Counted from the stretch's first letter, positions 41,990 through 52,198 are shown. The stretch: DNA of 64,000 bases from Streptomyces olindensis (GCA_000696115.1 JJOH01000002.1:155230-219229), one strand, 5' to 3'. Notes: generated by a model from the letters alone, not told the origin. Made by a program: numbers and translations.

Positions 41990-44023
41990 ATGCCCAATCG
42001 ACTCGCCCGAGCCACGTCCCCGTACCTCCTCCAGCACGCGGACAACCCCGTCGACTGGTGGCCGTGGGAGGCGGACGCGTTCGAAGAAGCCCGCCGACGC
42101 GATGTCCCCGTGCTCCTGAGCGTGGGCTACAGCGCCTGCCACTGGTGTCACGTCATGGCGCACGAGTCCTTCGAGGACCAGGAGACCGCCGACTACCTCA
42201 ACGCGCACTACGTGAGTGTGAAGGTCGACCGCGAGGAGCGCCCCGACGTCGACGCCGTCTACATGGAGGCCGTGCAGGCGGCGACCGGGCACGGTGGCTG
42301 GCCCATGACCGTGTTCCTCACCCCGGACGCCGAGCCCTTCTACTTCGGCACGTACTTCCCGCCGGCCCCTCGCCAGGGCATGCCGTCCTTCCGGCAGGTG
42401 CTCCAGGGCGTGCACCAGGCGTGGGAGGACCGGCAGGAGGAGGTCACCGAGGTCGCCGGGAAGATCGTGCGCGACCTGGCGGGCCGGGAGATCTCCTACG
42501 GCGACGCACGGACCCCCGGCGAGCAGGAACTCGCGCAGGCGCTCCTCGCGCTCACCCGCGAGTACGACCCGCAACGCGGCGGCTTCGGCGGGGCACCGAA
42601 GTTCCCGCCGTCCATGGTTCTGGAGTTCCTGCTGAGGCACCATGCGCGGACCGGCGCCGAGGGCGCGCTCCAGATGGCGAGCGACACCTGCGAGCGCATG
42701 GCCCGGGGCGGGATCTACGACCAGCTCGGCGGCGGCTTCGCCCGCTACTCCGTGGACCGCGACTGGGTCGTGCCGCACTTCGAGAAGATGCTGTACGACA
42801 ACGCCCTGCTGTGCCGGGTCTACGCCCACCTCTGGCGGGCCACCGGCTCGGAGCCGGCCCGCCGGGTGGCCCTGGAGACCGCCGACTTCATGGTGCGCGA
42901 ACTGCGCACGGAGGAGGGCGGGTTCGCCTCCGCGCTGGACGCCGACAGCGACGACGGTACGGGCCGGCACGTCGAGGGTGCCTACTACGTGTGGACGCCG
43001 GAGCAGCTGCGCGAGGCGCTCGGCGAGCAGGACGGCGAACTCGCCGCCCGGTACTTCGGGGTGACCGAGGAGGGCACGTTCGAGCACGGGCAGTCCGTTC
43101 TCCAACTGCCGCAGCAGGAGGAACTGTTCGACGCCGACAAGGTCGCCTCCGTCCGGGAGCGCCTGCTCGCGAAGCGGGCCGAGCGGCCCGCGCCGGGCCG
43201 GGACGACAAGATCGTCGCCGCCTGGAACGGCCTGGCGATCGCCGCGCTCGCCGAGACCGGCGCCTACTTCGACCGGCCCGACCTCGTGGAGGCCGCCGTG
43301 GCCGCCGCCGACCTCCTGGTCCGGCTGCACCTGGACGAGCAGGCCCGCCTCACCCGCACCAGCAAGGACGGGCACGCGGGCGCCAACGCGGGTGTCCTGG
43401 AGGACTACGCGGATGTGGCGGAGGGTTTCCTCGCGCTCGGGTCCGTCACCGGGGAGGGTGTCTGGCTGGAGTTCGCCGGGTTCCTGCTCGACCACGTCCT
43501 GGCCCGGTTCACCGACCCCGAGTCGGGCGCGATGTTCGACACCGCGGCCGACGCCGAGCGGCTGATCCGCCGCCCGCAGGACCCGACCGACAACGCCGCC
43601 CCCTCGGGCTGGACCGCGGCGGCCGGTGCCCTGCTCAGCTACGCCGCGCACACCGGGTCCGAGCCCCACCGCACGGCCGCCGAGAGGGCGCTCGGCGTCG
43701 TCAAGGCGCTCGGGCCGCGCGTGCCCCGCTTCATCGGCTGGGGGCTCGCCGTCGCGGAGGCCGTGCTGGACGGGCCGCGCGAGGTGGCGATCGTGGGCCC
43801 GTCGCTCGACGACGAGGGCACCAGGGCCCTGCACCGCACGGCGCTCCTGGGCACCGCGCCGGGCTCGGTCGTCGCCGTCGGCGCCCCGGAGAGCGAGGAG
43901 TTCCCGCTGCTCGCGGACCGTCCGCTGGTCGGCGGTGAACCGGCGGCGTACGTCTGCCGTAATTTCACTTGCGACGCCCCGACGACCGAAGCCGACCGGT
44001 TGCGTGCGGTCTTGAGTAACTGA
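41990..44023 (+). CDS. DUF255 thioredoxin-fold/glycosidase-like protein (YyaL/SPATA20 family)
   Basis: A 677-residue cytosolic protein. The N-terminal thioredoxin-like domain starts [20 protein letters not shown] and has the CxxC motif C50-H-W-C53 in [14 protein letters not shown]. The middle and C-terminal parts form an alpha/alpha-toroid like that of N-acyl-glucosamine epimerases ([48 protein letters not shown]). The family is widespread, and its biochemical role remains unclear. AAGGA lies seven bases before the ATG, overlapping an AAGGAT that could be a -10 for a leaderless mRNA. Confidence 0.9.
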   Translation: MPNRLARATSPYLLQHADNPVDWWPWEADAFEEARRRDVPVLLSVGYSACHWCHVMAHESFEDQETADYLNAHYVSVKVDREERPDVDAVYMEAVQAATGHGGWPMTVFLTPDAEPFYFGTYFPPAPRQGMPSFRQVLQGVHQAWEDRQEEVTEVAGKIVRDLAGREISYGDARTPGEQELAQALLALTREYDPQRGGFGGAPKFPPSMVLEFLLRHHARTGAEGALQMASDTCERMARGGIYDQLGGGFARYSVDRDWVVPHFEKMLYDNALLCRVYAHLWRATGSEPARRVALETADFMVRELRTEEGGFASALDADSDDGTGRHVEGAYYVWTPEQLREALGEQDGELAARYFGVTEEGTFEHGQSVLQLPQQEELFDADKVASVRERLLAKRAERPAPGRDDKIVAAWNGLAIAALAETGAYFDRPDLVEAAVAAADLLVRLHLDEQARLTRTSKDGHAGANAGVLEDYADVAEGFLALGSVTGEGVWLEFAGFLLDHVLARFTDPESGAMFDTAADAERLIRRPQDPTDNAAPSGWTAAAGALLSYAAHTGSEPHRTAAERALGVVKALGPRVPRFIGWGLAVAEAVLDGPREVAIVGPSLDDEGTRALHRTALLGTAPGSVVAVGAPESEEFPLLADRPLVGGEPAAYVCRNFTCDAPTTEADRLRAVLSN

Positions 44024-44156
44024 AGTCGCGAATCAACGGAAACACGCTCTTTATCGGAACAGCCCCCAGACTTCACAGTTCCCCCTTAATCTCTGCACAG
44101 TGCCGCGACGGATGGGACGGTCGCGACAGGGGGTTCTTGGATCTGGGGGGATCTGT

Positions 44157-45434
44157 TTGCTGACGTCTGTCTTCATCGCTGCCGTTTCACTGGCCCTGTT
44201 CTGGATGGCGGCGTTCACCCTGTGGTGGCAGATGCACGCCTGGCGCACGCCCGAAGTGCTCGCCTCCACCCGGTTCAGCAGTCCGGACGGGGACGAGCAC
44301 GTCTCCTTCTCGCTGCTGCTGCCCGCCCGGCACGAACAGGCGGTGCTGGACCACACGATCCAGCGGCTGCTGGAGTCGAGCCACACCGACTTCGAGATCA
44401 TCGTGATCGTCGGGCACGACGACCCGGAGACCACCGCCGTGGCCGAGCAGGCCGCCGCGCGTGACCCCCGGGTCCGCGTCGTCGTCGACACCCACGAGAA
44501 GAAGAACAAGCCGAAGGCCATGAACACGGCCCTGCCGCACTGCCGCGGCGACGTCGTCGGCGTGTTCGACGCGGAGGACCAGGTCCACCCCGAGCTCCTC
44601 GCGCACGTCGACCACGCCTTCCGCACCACCGGCGCCGACGTCGTCCAGGGCGGGGTGCAGCTGATCAACTTCCACTCCAGCTGGTACAGCCTGCGCAACT
44701 GCCTGGAGTACTTCTTCTGGTTCCGCTCGCGGCTCCACCTGCACGCGCAGAAAGGTTTCATTCCGCTCGGCGGCAACACGGTCTTCGTCCGCACCGGCGT
44801 CCTCAGGGAAGCCGGTGGCTGGGACCCGAACTGCCTCGCCGAGGACTGCGACCTGGGCGTGCGTCTGTCCAGCGTCGGCAAGAAGGTCGTCGTCGCCTAC
44901 GACTCCGACATGGTGACCCGGGAGGAGACCCCGGGCTCGCTGATGTCCCTGCTGAAGCAGCGCACCCGCTGGAACCAGGGGTTCCTCCAGGTGTACCGGA
45001 AGAAGGACTGGAAGCAACTGCCCACCCTCGGGCAGCGGCTGCTCGCCCGCTACACCCTGATGACGCCGTTCATGCAGGCCTTCACCGGCCTGATCATCCC
45101 GCTCAACGTGGCGATCGCGCTCTTCCTGGACGTGCCCGTCGGCATCGCCTTCATCACCTTCCTGCCGGCCGTCACCGCCCTGGTCACCTTCGTCTTCGAG
45201 ATCGTCGGACTGCACGACTTCGGCAAGCAGTACGGGCTGCGCGTGCGGTTCGCGCACTACCTGAAGCTGATCGTGGGCGGCCCCTTCTACCAGGTGCTGC
45301 TGGCGGGGGCGGCCGTGCGTGCCGTCTGGCGTGAGCAGCGCGGCCGCAACGACTGGGAGCTGACGACCCACGTCGGCGCGCACCTCGCGCAGGTCGAAGC
45401 GAGCCGAGAGACCCGAGAGGACGTCCCCGCGTGA
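44157..45434 (+). CDS. processive family 2 glycosyltransferase (cellulose-synthase-like)
   Basis: A 425-residue membrane glycan synthase. One N-terminal helix precedes the GT-A domain, and three or more helices follow. Catalytic features are DAED at 138-141, the acid/base pair E229-D230 in LAEDCDLG and QRTRW at 268-272, the QxxRW motif of processive enzymes such as cellulose, chitin and hyaluronan synthases. I chose TTG 44157 because a run of G residues sits six bases upstream and the first helix begins at once; GTG 44100 would add an odd polar extension. It overlaps the next gene by four bases. Confidence 0.87.
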   Translation: MLTSVFIAAVSLALFWMAAFTLWWQMHAWRTPEVLASTRFSSPDGDEHVSFSLLLPARHEQAVLDHTIQRLLESSHTDFEIIVIVGHDDPETTAVAEQAAARDPRVRVVVDTHEKKNKPKAMNTALPHCRGDVVGVFDAEDQVHPELLAHVDHAFRTTGADVVQGGVQLINFHSSWYSLRNCLEYFFWFRSRLHLHAQKGFIPLGGNTVFVRTGVLREAGGWDPNCLAEDCDLGVRLSSVGKKVVVAYDSDMVTREETPGSLMSLLKQRTRWNQGFLQVYRKKDWKQLPTLGQRLLARYTLMTPFMQAFTGLIIPLNVAIALFLDVPVGIAFITFLPAVTALVTFVFEIVGLHDFGKQYGLRVRFAHYLKLIVGGPFYQVLLAGAAVRAVWREQRGRNDWELTTHVGAHLAQVEASRETREDVPA

Positions 45435-47080
45435 CCTCCACCCTTCCCGCGGCGACCACCCCGAAGGTCCCCGCGCAGCGCAGACCCGTGTCCGGCACCG
45501 GTACGCACCGGCGTGCCGAGCCGCGGAGCCGGCTGCGCTCCTCGCGCCCCGACCTGCTGCTGTGCGGTGTCCTGCTCCTGGCGATCCTCGTCGTGCAGGG
45601 CTGGAACATCGCCGACTACCCGGCCCTCAGCGACGACGAGGGCACCTATCTCGCCCAGGCCTGGTCGGTCCAGCAGGGCAACGGCCTGGCCCACTACACC
45701 TACTGGTACGACCACCCGCCGCTCGGCTGGATCCAGATCGCCGTACTGACCTGGATCCCGGCGCTGATCAGCCCCGAGTCGATGACGGTGGGCACCATGC
45801 GCGCCGCGATGCTGGTGATCAGCGGCATCAGCGCGGTCCTGGTCTACGTGCTGGGCCGGCGCCTCGCCCTGCCCCGCTGGGCCGCCGCGCTCGGCATGGT
45901 CTTCTTCGGCCTGTCGCCGCTGTCGGTCGTCCTCCAGCGGGAGATCTTTCTCGACAACCTCGCGGTGATGTGGACCTTGCTGGCCTTCACGCTGGCCGCC
46001 TCCCCGAGCCGCCACCTGTGGCACCACTTCGGCGCGGGGATAGCGGCCGCCACGGCCGTCCTCACCAAGGAGACGATGCTCGTCGTCCTGCCCGCCCTGT
46101 TCCTCACCATGTGGCGGCACAGTCACCGCGACACCCGCAAGTTCGCCCTCACCGGCGCCGTCACGGCCTGCGCCCTGATCGGCTTCTCGTACCCCCTGTT
46201 CGCCCTGCTCAAGGGCGAGTTGCTGCCGGGCGCAGGGCATGTCTCCCTCTGGGACGGCGTCAAGTACCAGATGACCAGGCCCGGTTCGGGCTTCATCCTG
46301 GACCAGGGCTCCGGCTCCTGGGGCGTGCTCCAGTCGTGGCTGTACTACGACAAGATCCTGCCCCTCGGCGGCCTCGCGGGCGCCCTGCTGCTGCTCGTCA
46401 CCTGGCGCTGGTCCGTCACCGCCCGCGCCCTGGCGGGACCGGCCCTGGCCGTCGCGATCCTCGCCGCGCTGGCGCTCCGCCCGAACGGCTATCTGCCCGC
46501 GATGTACGTCATCCAGGCCCTGCCGTTCCTCGCGCTGGTCCTCGCCGGAGGAACCGCCTCCGTCGCCCACGCGGTGCTGAGCCGCTGGCGCTCCGAGGCG
46601 GAGAAACGCTACGTCGGCGTGGGCCGGTACGCGCTCGCCACGGTCCTCGCCCTGGCCGCCGGCGCCTACGTGGTCCCGCACTGGTACGACGGTGCCCGCA
46701 TCGCCGTCACCACCGACGCCAACGCCCCCTACAAGGCCGCCTCGAAGTGGCTCGCCACCGAGGTCGAGGAACCGGAGCGCACCCGCGTGCTGGTCGACGA
46801 CGCGCTCTGGCTGGACCTGGTGCACCAGGGCTACGAGCCCGGCCTCGGCGTCATCTGGTTCTACAAGGCCGACCTGGACCCGGCGGTGACGAAGACGATG
46901 CCGCGCGGCTGGAAGGACCTGGACTACGTCGTCGCCTCGCCGACCGTGCGCCGGGACGCGGCCGACCTGCCCAACGTCAAGGCCGCCATGGAGCATTCGA
47001 CCCCGGTCGCCACCTTCGGCACCGGCGAGGACCGCATCGAGATCCGCCAGATACAGACGTCCGCCGGAGGCGCGCGATGA
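45431..47080 (+). CDS. GT39/ArnT-like membrane glycosyltransferase
   Basis: A 549-residue polytopic protein of the GT-C class. The first helix (LLLCGVLLLAILVVQGW) is followed by the acidic motif SDDEGTYLAQAW (DDE at 68-70) and YWYDHPPLGWIQIA, as in protein mannosyltransferases and ArnT, which take sugars from polyprenyl phosphate. About ten helices precede an extracytoplasmic C-terminal domain. It overlaps both neighbours by four bases. The next gene could make its lipid-linked sugar donor, so the two are likely one pathway. Confidence 0.87.
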   Translation: MTSTLPAATTPKVPAQRRPVSGTGTHRRAEPRSRLRSSRPDLLLCGVLLLAILVVQGWNIADYPALSDDEGTYLAQAWSVQQGNGLAHYTYWYDHPPLGWIQIAVLTWIPALISPESMTVGTMRAAMLVISGISAVLVYVLGRRLALPRWAAALGMVFFGLSPLSVVLQREIFLDNLAVMWTLLAFTLAASPSRHLWHHFGAGIAAATAVLTKETMLVVLPALFLTMWRHSHRDTRKFALTGAVTACALIGFSYPLFALLKGELLPGAGHVSLWDGVKYQMTRPGSGFILDQGSGSWGVLQSWLYYDKILPLGGLAGALLLLVTWRWSVTARALAGPALAVAILAALALRPNGYLPAMYVIQALPFLALVLAGGTASVAHAVLSRWRSEAEKRYVGVGRYALATVLALAAGAYVVPHWYDGARIAVTTDANAPYKAASKWLATEVEEPERTRVLVDDALWLDLVHQGYEPGLGVIWFYKADLDPAVTKTMPRGWKDLDYVVASPTVRRDAADLPNVKAAMEHSTPVATFGTGEDRIEIRQIQTSAGGAR

Positions 47081-48270
47081 GCCAGGAGTCCACCGTCCCC
47101 GGCGAGGTCGTCGAGACCGCCGAGATCCCCGAACCGGGCGCCGTCACCATCGTCGTTCCGACGTTCAACGAGTCGGCGAACGTGCGGCAGTTGCTGCGCC
47201 AGATCACCGAGGCCGTGCCGGCCCGGGTGCCCTGTGAGGTCGTCTTCGTGGACGACTCCACCGATGACACGCCCGAGGTGATCGAGAAGGCGGCGCAGGA
47301 CTGTCCGTTCCCGGTGACCGTGCTGCACCGCGAGGAGCCGGTGGGCGGGCTCGGCGGCGCGGTGGTCGAGGGGCTGAAGGCGGCCACCTCCGACTGGATC
47401 GTCGTCATGGACGGCGACTGCCAGCACCCGCCGTCCCTGGTGCCCGACCTGGTCGCGACCGGCGAGCGGGCGAACGCCGGGCTGGTCGTGGCCTCCCGCT
47501 ACATCAAGGGCGGCAGCCGGGCCGGGCTCGCGGGCAGCTACCGGGTGGCCGTCTCGCGCGGCGCGACCTGGCTGACCAAGGCGCTGTTCCCGCGGCGGCT
47601 GCGCGGCATCAGCGACCCGATGAGCGGCTTCTTCGCGATCCGCCGCAGCGCGGTCACCGCCGAGGTGCTCCAGCCACTCGGCTACAAGATCCTCCTCGAA
47701 CTCGCCGTCCGCAGCCGCCCGCGCACGGTCACCGAGGTGCCGTTCGTCTTCCAGGACCGGTTCGCCGGGGAGTCCAAGTCCACCGCGCAGGAGGGCCTGC
47801 GCTTCCTGCGCCACCTGGCCGGGCTGCGGGCCGCCTCGCCGGTCGCACGGATGGTCGGCTTCGGCCTGATCGGGCTGACCGGTTTCGTGCCGAACCTGCT
47901 CGGCCTGTGGGCGCTGACCGCGCTCGGCATGCACTACGTACCGGCGGAGATCCTCGCCAACCAGCTCGGCGTCGCCTGGAACTTCGTGCTCATCGAGCAC
48001 CTGCTGTTCCGCGAGCGGCGCCGGCACCGGCGCTGGTGGGACCGGGTCGGGCGGTTCGCGCTGCTCGCCAACGCGGATCTGGTGCTGCGCATCCCGCTGA
48101 TCGCCCTGTTCGTGCACCAGTTGCACCTGGGCGTGCTGTCCGCCACCGCGCTCGCGCTGGTGACGACCTTCGTCCTGCGCTTCGTGGCGACCGAAGCGCT
48201 GGTCTACCTGCCGCGCCGGGCCCGTGAGGAGTCCGCGCGCGGCGGCCGCACCGCAAGGAGAGCCGTGTGA
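47077..48270 (+). CDS. polyprenyl-phosphate sugar synthase fused to GtrA domain
   Basis: A 397-residue fusion. Residues 20-240 are a GT2 dolichol-phosphate-mannose-synthase-like domain (VTIVVPTFNESANV, EVVFVDDSTDD, DGD at 112-114, GISDPMSGFFAIRR). Residues about 262-380 form a four-helix GtrA domain (MVGFGLIGLTGFVPNLLGLW, NQLGVAWNFVLIEHLLFRE), thought to flip or present the lipid-linked sugar. It would supply the GT39-like enzyme upstream. It overlaps the neighbouring genes by four bases each. Confidence 0.9.
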   Translation: MSQESTVPGEVVETAEIPEPGAVTIVVPTFNESANVRQLLRQITEAVPARVPCEVVFVDDSTDDTPEVIEKAAQDCPFPVTVLHREEPVGGLGGAVVEGLKAATSDWIVVMDGDCQHPPSLVPDLVATGERANAGLVVASRYIKGGSRAGLAGSYRVAVSRGATWLTKALFPRRLRGISDPMSGFFAIRRSAVTAEVLQPLGYKILLELAVRSRPRTVTEVPFVFQDRFAGESKSTAQEGLRFLRHLAGLRAASPVARMVGFGLIGLTGFVPNLLGLWALTALGMHYVPAEILANQLGVAWNFVLIEHLLFRERRRHRRWWDRVGRFALLANADLVLRIPLIALFVHQLHLGVLSATALALVTTFVLRFVATEALVYLPRRAREESARGGRTARRAV

Positions 48271-50678
48271 ACCTTCGTCGCAGAACGACCGCACTGCTGT
48301 CCGTGGCGGGCCTCACCTCGGGCCTGCTGCTGACCGCACCCCAGCCCGCCTCCGCCGCCAACCTCATCAAGAACCCCGGCTTCGAGACCGCCGGCACCGG
48401 TGACATGCCCTACTGCTGGGAGAAGTCCGGCTGGGGCGACAACGACTTCACCTTCACCACCACCGCCGACGCGCACTCCGGCGCCAAGGCCATGAAGGTC
48501 GAGCTGACCCGCCGGGTCGACGGCGACCGCAAGGCGCTGATCACCGAGTCCGCCGACTGCGCGCCGGTGGTGACGCCGGGCAAGCAGTACGACCTCGGCC
48601 TCTGGTACAAGACGACCACGTCCGACGCGGCGATCACGCTGTTCCGGCACGACACCACGGCCGGCTGGCAGTACTGGACCGACCTGAAGACGCTGGACCT
48701 GGCGGGCACCTGGACCGAGGCGACGGTCCGCACGCCCGAGGTCCCGGCCGGCACCGACCGCATCTCCTGGGGCGTCTCGGTCTACGGCACCGGCTCCGCC
48801 ACCACCGACGACTACACGATGGACCAGGTGCCCGACCCGGTCCTGCCGCCGGAGTGCACGGGCACGGCGGAGCAGTGCGCGAACGGCAAGTGGGACGTGC
48901 TGCCCACGCAGAACCCGGTCCGCTCCATGCACTCGGTCGTCCTGCACAACGGCAAGGTGCTGCTGATCGCGGGCTCCGGCAACGACGAGTCGATGTTCGA
49001 GGCGGGCACCTTCACCTCGGCGGTCTACGACCCGGCGAACGGCTCGTACAAGATCATCCCCACGCCGAAGGACATGTTCTGCGCCGGGCACGTCCAGCTC
49101 CAGGACGGCCGGGTGCTGGTGATGTCCGGCAACAAGGGCTACCCGTCGGCGGACGGCCGGGTCGGTTACCAGGGCTACAAGGACTCGTACATCTTCGACC
49201 CGGAGACCGAGACCTACACCAGGACCAACGACATGAACGACGGCCACTGGTACCCGTCGGCCACGATCCTCGGCAACGGTGACGTCATCTCCTTCGGCGG
49301 TCTGCGCGAGGACTCCACCGGCTCGGTCGCCGCCGAGCTGTTCTCCGAGGCCGAGCAGCAGTGGCAGCCGCTGTGGAAGGTCAACCAGACCTGGTCGTAC
49401 TGGGGCCTGTACCCGTCGATGATTTTGATGCAGGACGGCCGCCTCTTCTACTCGGGCAGTCACGTCTTCGGCAACAACATCCCCGGCACCGGCTCGGCGA
49501 TCTACGACTACGGCGCCAACACCATCACGCAGGTGCCGGGCCTGCGGAACAAGGACGAGCGCGACCAGTCGGCCAGCGTGCTGCTGCCCCCGGCGCAGGA
49601 CCAGAAGGTCCTCACCCTCGGCGGCGGCAACATCGACTCCAACCCCGAGGCCAACCGCCTGACCGACATCATCGACCTCAAGCAGCCGAACCCGTCGTAC
49701 GTGGCCGGGCCGCCGATCCCGCAGGGCACGGTCGACCTGGGCAACGGGCCCGTCCCGCAGACCGGCGACCAGGGCAAGATGTACGTCTCCGCGGTGCTCC
49801 TGCCCGACGGCAAGGTGCTGGAGACGGGCGGCGCCCTGCACAACCGCGCCAACCCGGTCTACGAGACGTCCATCTTCGACCCCGCGTCGGAGACGTTCGA
49901 CCCGGTGGCCGTCGACCCCGAGGCGCGCGGCTACCACTCCTCGGCGTTCCTGCTGCCCGACGGCCGCGTGATGACCACCGGCGACAACCCGGGCAACGGC
50001 TCCTGGAACCACGACGTGTCGGTCTACAGCCCGCCCTACCTGTTCAAGGGCCCCCGCCCGACGATCACGTCGGTCATCGACACCGAGTGGACCTACGGCG
50101 ACACCCAGCGCATCACCGTCGACCGGCCGATCGCCAAGGCCGAGCTGATCCGCCCGGCCGCCGTCACGCACTCCTCCGACCCGAACCAGCGGTTCGTGGA
50201 CCTGCCGCTGTCGGTCGACGGCAACAACATCGACCTGAACGTGACGAGCAACCCCAACCTGGCGCCGCCCGGCTGGTACATGCTCTTCGCGGTCGATGCC
50301 AACGGCGTGCCGTCGGTGGCGAAGTGGGTACACCTCCAAGGCCCGCAGGCCCTGAAGGCGACGGACGCCTCGGCCCACGTCCACGACTTCGCGGACGCGC
50401 CCGAGGGCAAGGTCGCGGGGCCCGGCAAGAAGCGCACGTCGCAGAAGGTCAGCCCGACGATCTCCGGCTGCGACCGGCACTACGGCTCGATCAACGTCTG
50501 CGTGCCGACGGACTTCCCGGCGGAGGTGAAGAAGACGACGGCCGCCCGCTGCGAGTGGCTCAGGGCGAACGACTACGGCCGCCTGAAGGTCAACGGCAAG
50601 GACGACCCGCTGGGCCTGGACCGCAACCGGGACGGGACCGCCTGCGGAAAGGGTGACGTGAGGCGGAGTCAGCGCTGA
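48267..50678 (+). CDS. secreted copper-radical oxidase (GlxA/galactose-oxidase-like) with Excalibur tail
   Basis: An 803-residue secreted protein. Signal peptide: RRRTTALLSVAGLTSGLLLT, cleaved near ASAAN. Residues 35-190 look like a carbohydrate-binding beta-sandwich (NLIKNPGFETAG). A kelch propeller follows with every active-site residue of the galactose-oxidase family in place: C272 and Y329 (the Cys-Tyr cofactor pair), Y556 and H557 in GYHSS and H635 in VTHSS. A late all-beta domain follows. The last 19 residues contain DRNRDGTAC, a calcium-binding Excalibur-type motif, unusual for this family as far as I know. By analogy with CslA/GlxA it probably oxidises the glycan made by the coupled glycosyltransferases. 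Confidence 0.87.
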   Translation: MNLRRRTTALLSVAGLTSGLLLTAPQPASAANLIKNPGFETAGTGDMPYCWEKSGWGDNDFTFTTTADAHSGAKAMKVELTRRVDGDRKALITESADCAPVVTPGKQYDLGLWYKTTTSDAAITLFRHDTTAGWQYWTDLKTLDLAGTWTEATVRTPEVPAGTDRISWGVSVYGTGSATTDDYTMDQVPDPVLPPECTGTAEQCANGKWDVLPTQNPVRSMHSVVLHNGKVLLIAGSGNDESMFEAGTFTSAVYDPANGSYKIIPTPKDMFCAGHVQLQDGRVLVMSGNKGYPSADGRVGYQGYKDSYIFDPETETYTRTNDMNDGHWYPSATILGNGDVISFGGLREDSTGSVAAELFSEAEQQWQPLWKVNQTWSYWGLYPSMILMQDGRLFYSGSHVFGNNIPGTGSAIYDYGANTITQVPGLRNKDERDQSASVLLPPAQDQKVLTLGGGNIDSNPEANRLTDIIDLKQPNPSYVAGPPIPQGTVDLGNGPVPQTGDQGKMYVSAVLLPDGKVLETGGALHNRANPVYETSIFDPASETFDPVAVDPEARGYHSSAFLLPDGRVMTTGDNPGNGSWNHDVSVYSPPYLFKGPRPTITSVIDTEWTYGDTQRITVDRPIAKAELIRPAAVTHSSDPNQRFVDLPLSVDGNNIDLNVTSNPNLAPPGWYMLFAVDANGVPSVAKWVHLQGPQALKATDASAHVHDFADAPEGKVAGPGKKRTSQKVSPTISGCDRHYGSINVCVPTDFPAEVKKTTAARCEWLRANDYGRLKVNGKDDPLGLDRNRDGTACGKGDVRRSQR

Positions 50679-51400
50679 CCGCGTGACTCCGCCAGGGCGC
50701 GCTCCACGATCGCTTCCAGCTGCTCGTGGTGCGCGCCCTTCCAGTACGCCCGCCCGCACGCCGTGCACTGCGCGAACACGTCGTACGTGGCGTGCGTGCC
50801 GTGCTTGAGCTGGTCGGCGACCTCGTCCTTGGTCGCTGTGCGCAGCACCCCGTTGCAGGCCGTGCACCGCGTCCACGGCAGCAGCTCGGGCCGGAACCGG
50901 TCCAGGACGTCCCGCAGCTGCTCCTCGGGACGCGTGCTGTAGACGAACGCCCCCGCCCACAGCTCCCGGCGCCGCAGCAGGCCCCGGTCACGGCTCAGCA
51001 TGACCCGCTGCTCGGCCGCCGAACGCGCCGCGAGGGCCGGGTCGCCGATATCGGTCGACTCGTACGCCGTGTCGACGCCCAGCAGCCGCAGCCGTCGGGC
51101 CAGCGTGCCGAGGTGGACGTCGAGGAGGAACCGCAGGGGAGCGCCCGGGACCTGCTGGGGGCGCGCGACGGTCCGTACGGTCACGGCCTCCCCGGCCGCC
51201 GGGACGTGCGAGACGGGCACCTCGCGGCCGTCCACGAACAGCGCGCCCACCTCGGTCAGCGGCACGCCGAGGGACTCGACGACGTGGCCGAGGCTGGAGA
51301 CGCCGTCGGTGGTGGCCCGCACGGTGCCGTTCCGGCGGGCCTGGGGGACGAAGACGTGCAGCTCGGGCGCGAAGTCGACGTGGATCTCGGGACCGTTCAC
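50669..51400 (-). CDS. Mut7-C RNase-domain protein with N-terminal ubiquitin-like domain
   Basis: A 243-residue protein. Residues 1-80 form a ThiS/ubiquitin-like fold (VHVDFAPELHVFVP-type strand, VGALFVDGREVPV). Residues 88-235 match Mut7-C, a PIN-like nuclease fold: FLLDVHLGTLARRLRLLG with D94, then LSRDRGLLRR with D138, and a zinc ribbon with C179, C182, C212 and C215. An RNase role is predicted for the family and not proven here. Its stop overlaps the end of the oxidase gene by ten bases on the other strand. Confidence 0.85.
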   Translation of the reverse strand: MNGPEIHVDFAPELHVFVPQARRNGTVRATTDGVSSLGHVVESLGVPLTEVGALFVDGREVPVSHVPAAGEAVTVRTVARPQQVPGAPLRFLLDVHLGTLARRLRLLGVDTAYESTDIGDPALAARSAAEQRVMLSRDRGLLRRRELWAGAFVYSTRPEEQLRDVLDRFRPELLPWTRCTACNGVLRTATKDEVADQLKHGTHATYDVFAQCTACGRAYWKGAHHEQLEAIVERALAESRGQR

Positions 51401-51433
51401 CCGGTCAGGATGCCACGGGGAGGGGCGCCGGCC

Positions 51434-52069
51434 TCAGGCTTTTCCGGTGGGCAGGCCGTGCTCCAGGACGTCCAGGGCGCGGTCGACGAGGTCCCGGATG
51501 TCGTCGCGGTGGCCGGTCTCGGCCCAGTAGTGGGAGACCTCCATCAGCCCGCCCATCACCGACATGGCGAAGACCCGCAGCTCCAGGCTGTCGGGGTCGA
51601 GCCCGGAGCGCTCGGCGAGGGCGTCGCGGAGCAGCCGGCCGGTGGCCGCGGTGCTCTCGATCATGCGGGCGCGGACCGCGGGCACCTCGACGCCGAGCCG
51701 CGTCCGCAGCCGGGTCACCTCGGGTTCCTCGGCGAGGCTCCGGTCGAGGGCCGTGCGCATCACGTGCCGCAGGGTGGCGGCCCACGACTCGTCCAGCGGC
51801 CGGGTCCGCAGCTCCTCCGTCATCACCGGGTCCCACGCGTCGGTGATGACGATGTCCTCCTTGGTCGGGAAGTACCGGAAGACGGTCGACGGCGACACCT
51901 CGGCGCGGTCGGCGATCTGCTCGATCGTCGTGGCGTCGTAGCCCTGCTCCTCGATCAGCGCGTAGGTCGCGGCGCGGATCGCCTGGCGGGTCTTGATCTT
52001 CTTCCGCTCCCGGAGTCCCAGCTGGGGTGGGTCGGCGGGGGTGGTGCGTGCGGCCGTCATGAAGGTCAT
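51434..52069 (-). CDS. TetR family transcriptional regulator
   Basis: A 211-residue regulator with the TetR helix-turn-helix at about residues 22-68 (KTRQAIRAATYALIEEQGYD, ATTIEQIADRAEVSPSTVFR, YFPTKEDIVI). The helical C-terminal domain should bind a ligand. Two in-frame ATG codons nine bases apart compete, neither with a clear ribosome site. A dyad TTGAC-TCT-GTCAA lies about 90 bases upstream and may be its own operator. Targets unknown; the glycan operon and hemolysin III gene are the neighbours. Confidence 0.88.
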   Translation of the reverse strand: MTFMTAARTTPADPPQLGLRERKKIKTRQAIRAATYALIEEQGYDATTIEQIADRAEVSPSTVFRYFPTKEDIVITDAWDPVMTEELRTRPLDESWAATLRHVMRTALDRSLAEEPEVTRLRTRLGVEVPAVRARMIESTAATGRLLRDALAERSGLDPDSLELRVFAMSVMGGLMEVSHYWAETGHRDDIRDLVDRALDVLEHGLPTGKA

Positions 52070-52158
52070 TGTCGGGCATCGGCCTCGGCCTCGGCCATGG
52101 CCGGGGTGCCGGCCTCGCTCCTCACGGTAACCGCGAAGTGGCGGTAACTCTCATAAGC

Positions 52159-52171
52159 TTGACTCTGTCAA
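52159..52171 (-). promoter_or_regulatory. dyad TTGAC-TCT-GTCAA upstream of the TetR gene
   Basis: A perfect 5-bp inverted repeat. On the minus strand it contains TTGACA, a consensus -35, so a bound repressor would block that promoter. No convincing -10 was found at the right distance. Confidence 0.45.
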
Positions 52172-52198
52172 TAGGCAGTGCCTTTCGGGACGGCGAAA

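Noticed and set aside
44100..44156. Upstream GTG start for the processive glycosyltransferase
   Set aside because: It would add 19 polar residues before the first membrane helix and has no ribosome site, whereas TTG 44157 has a G-run six bases upstream.
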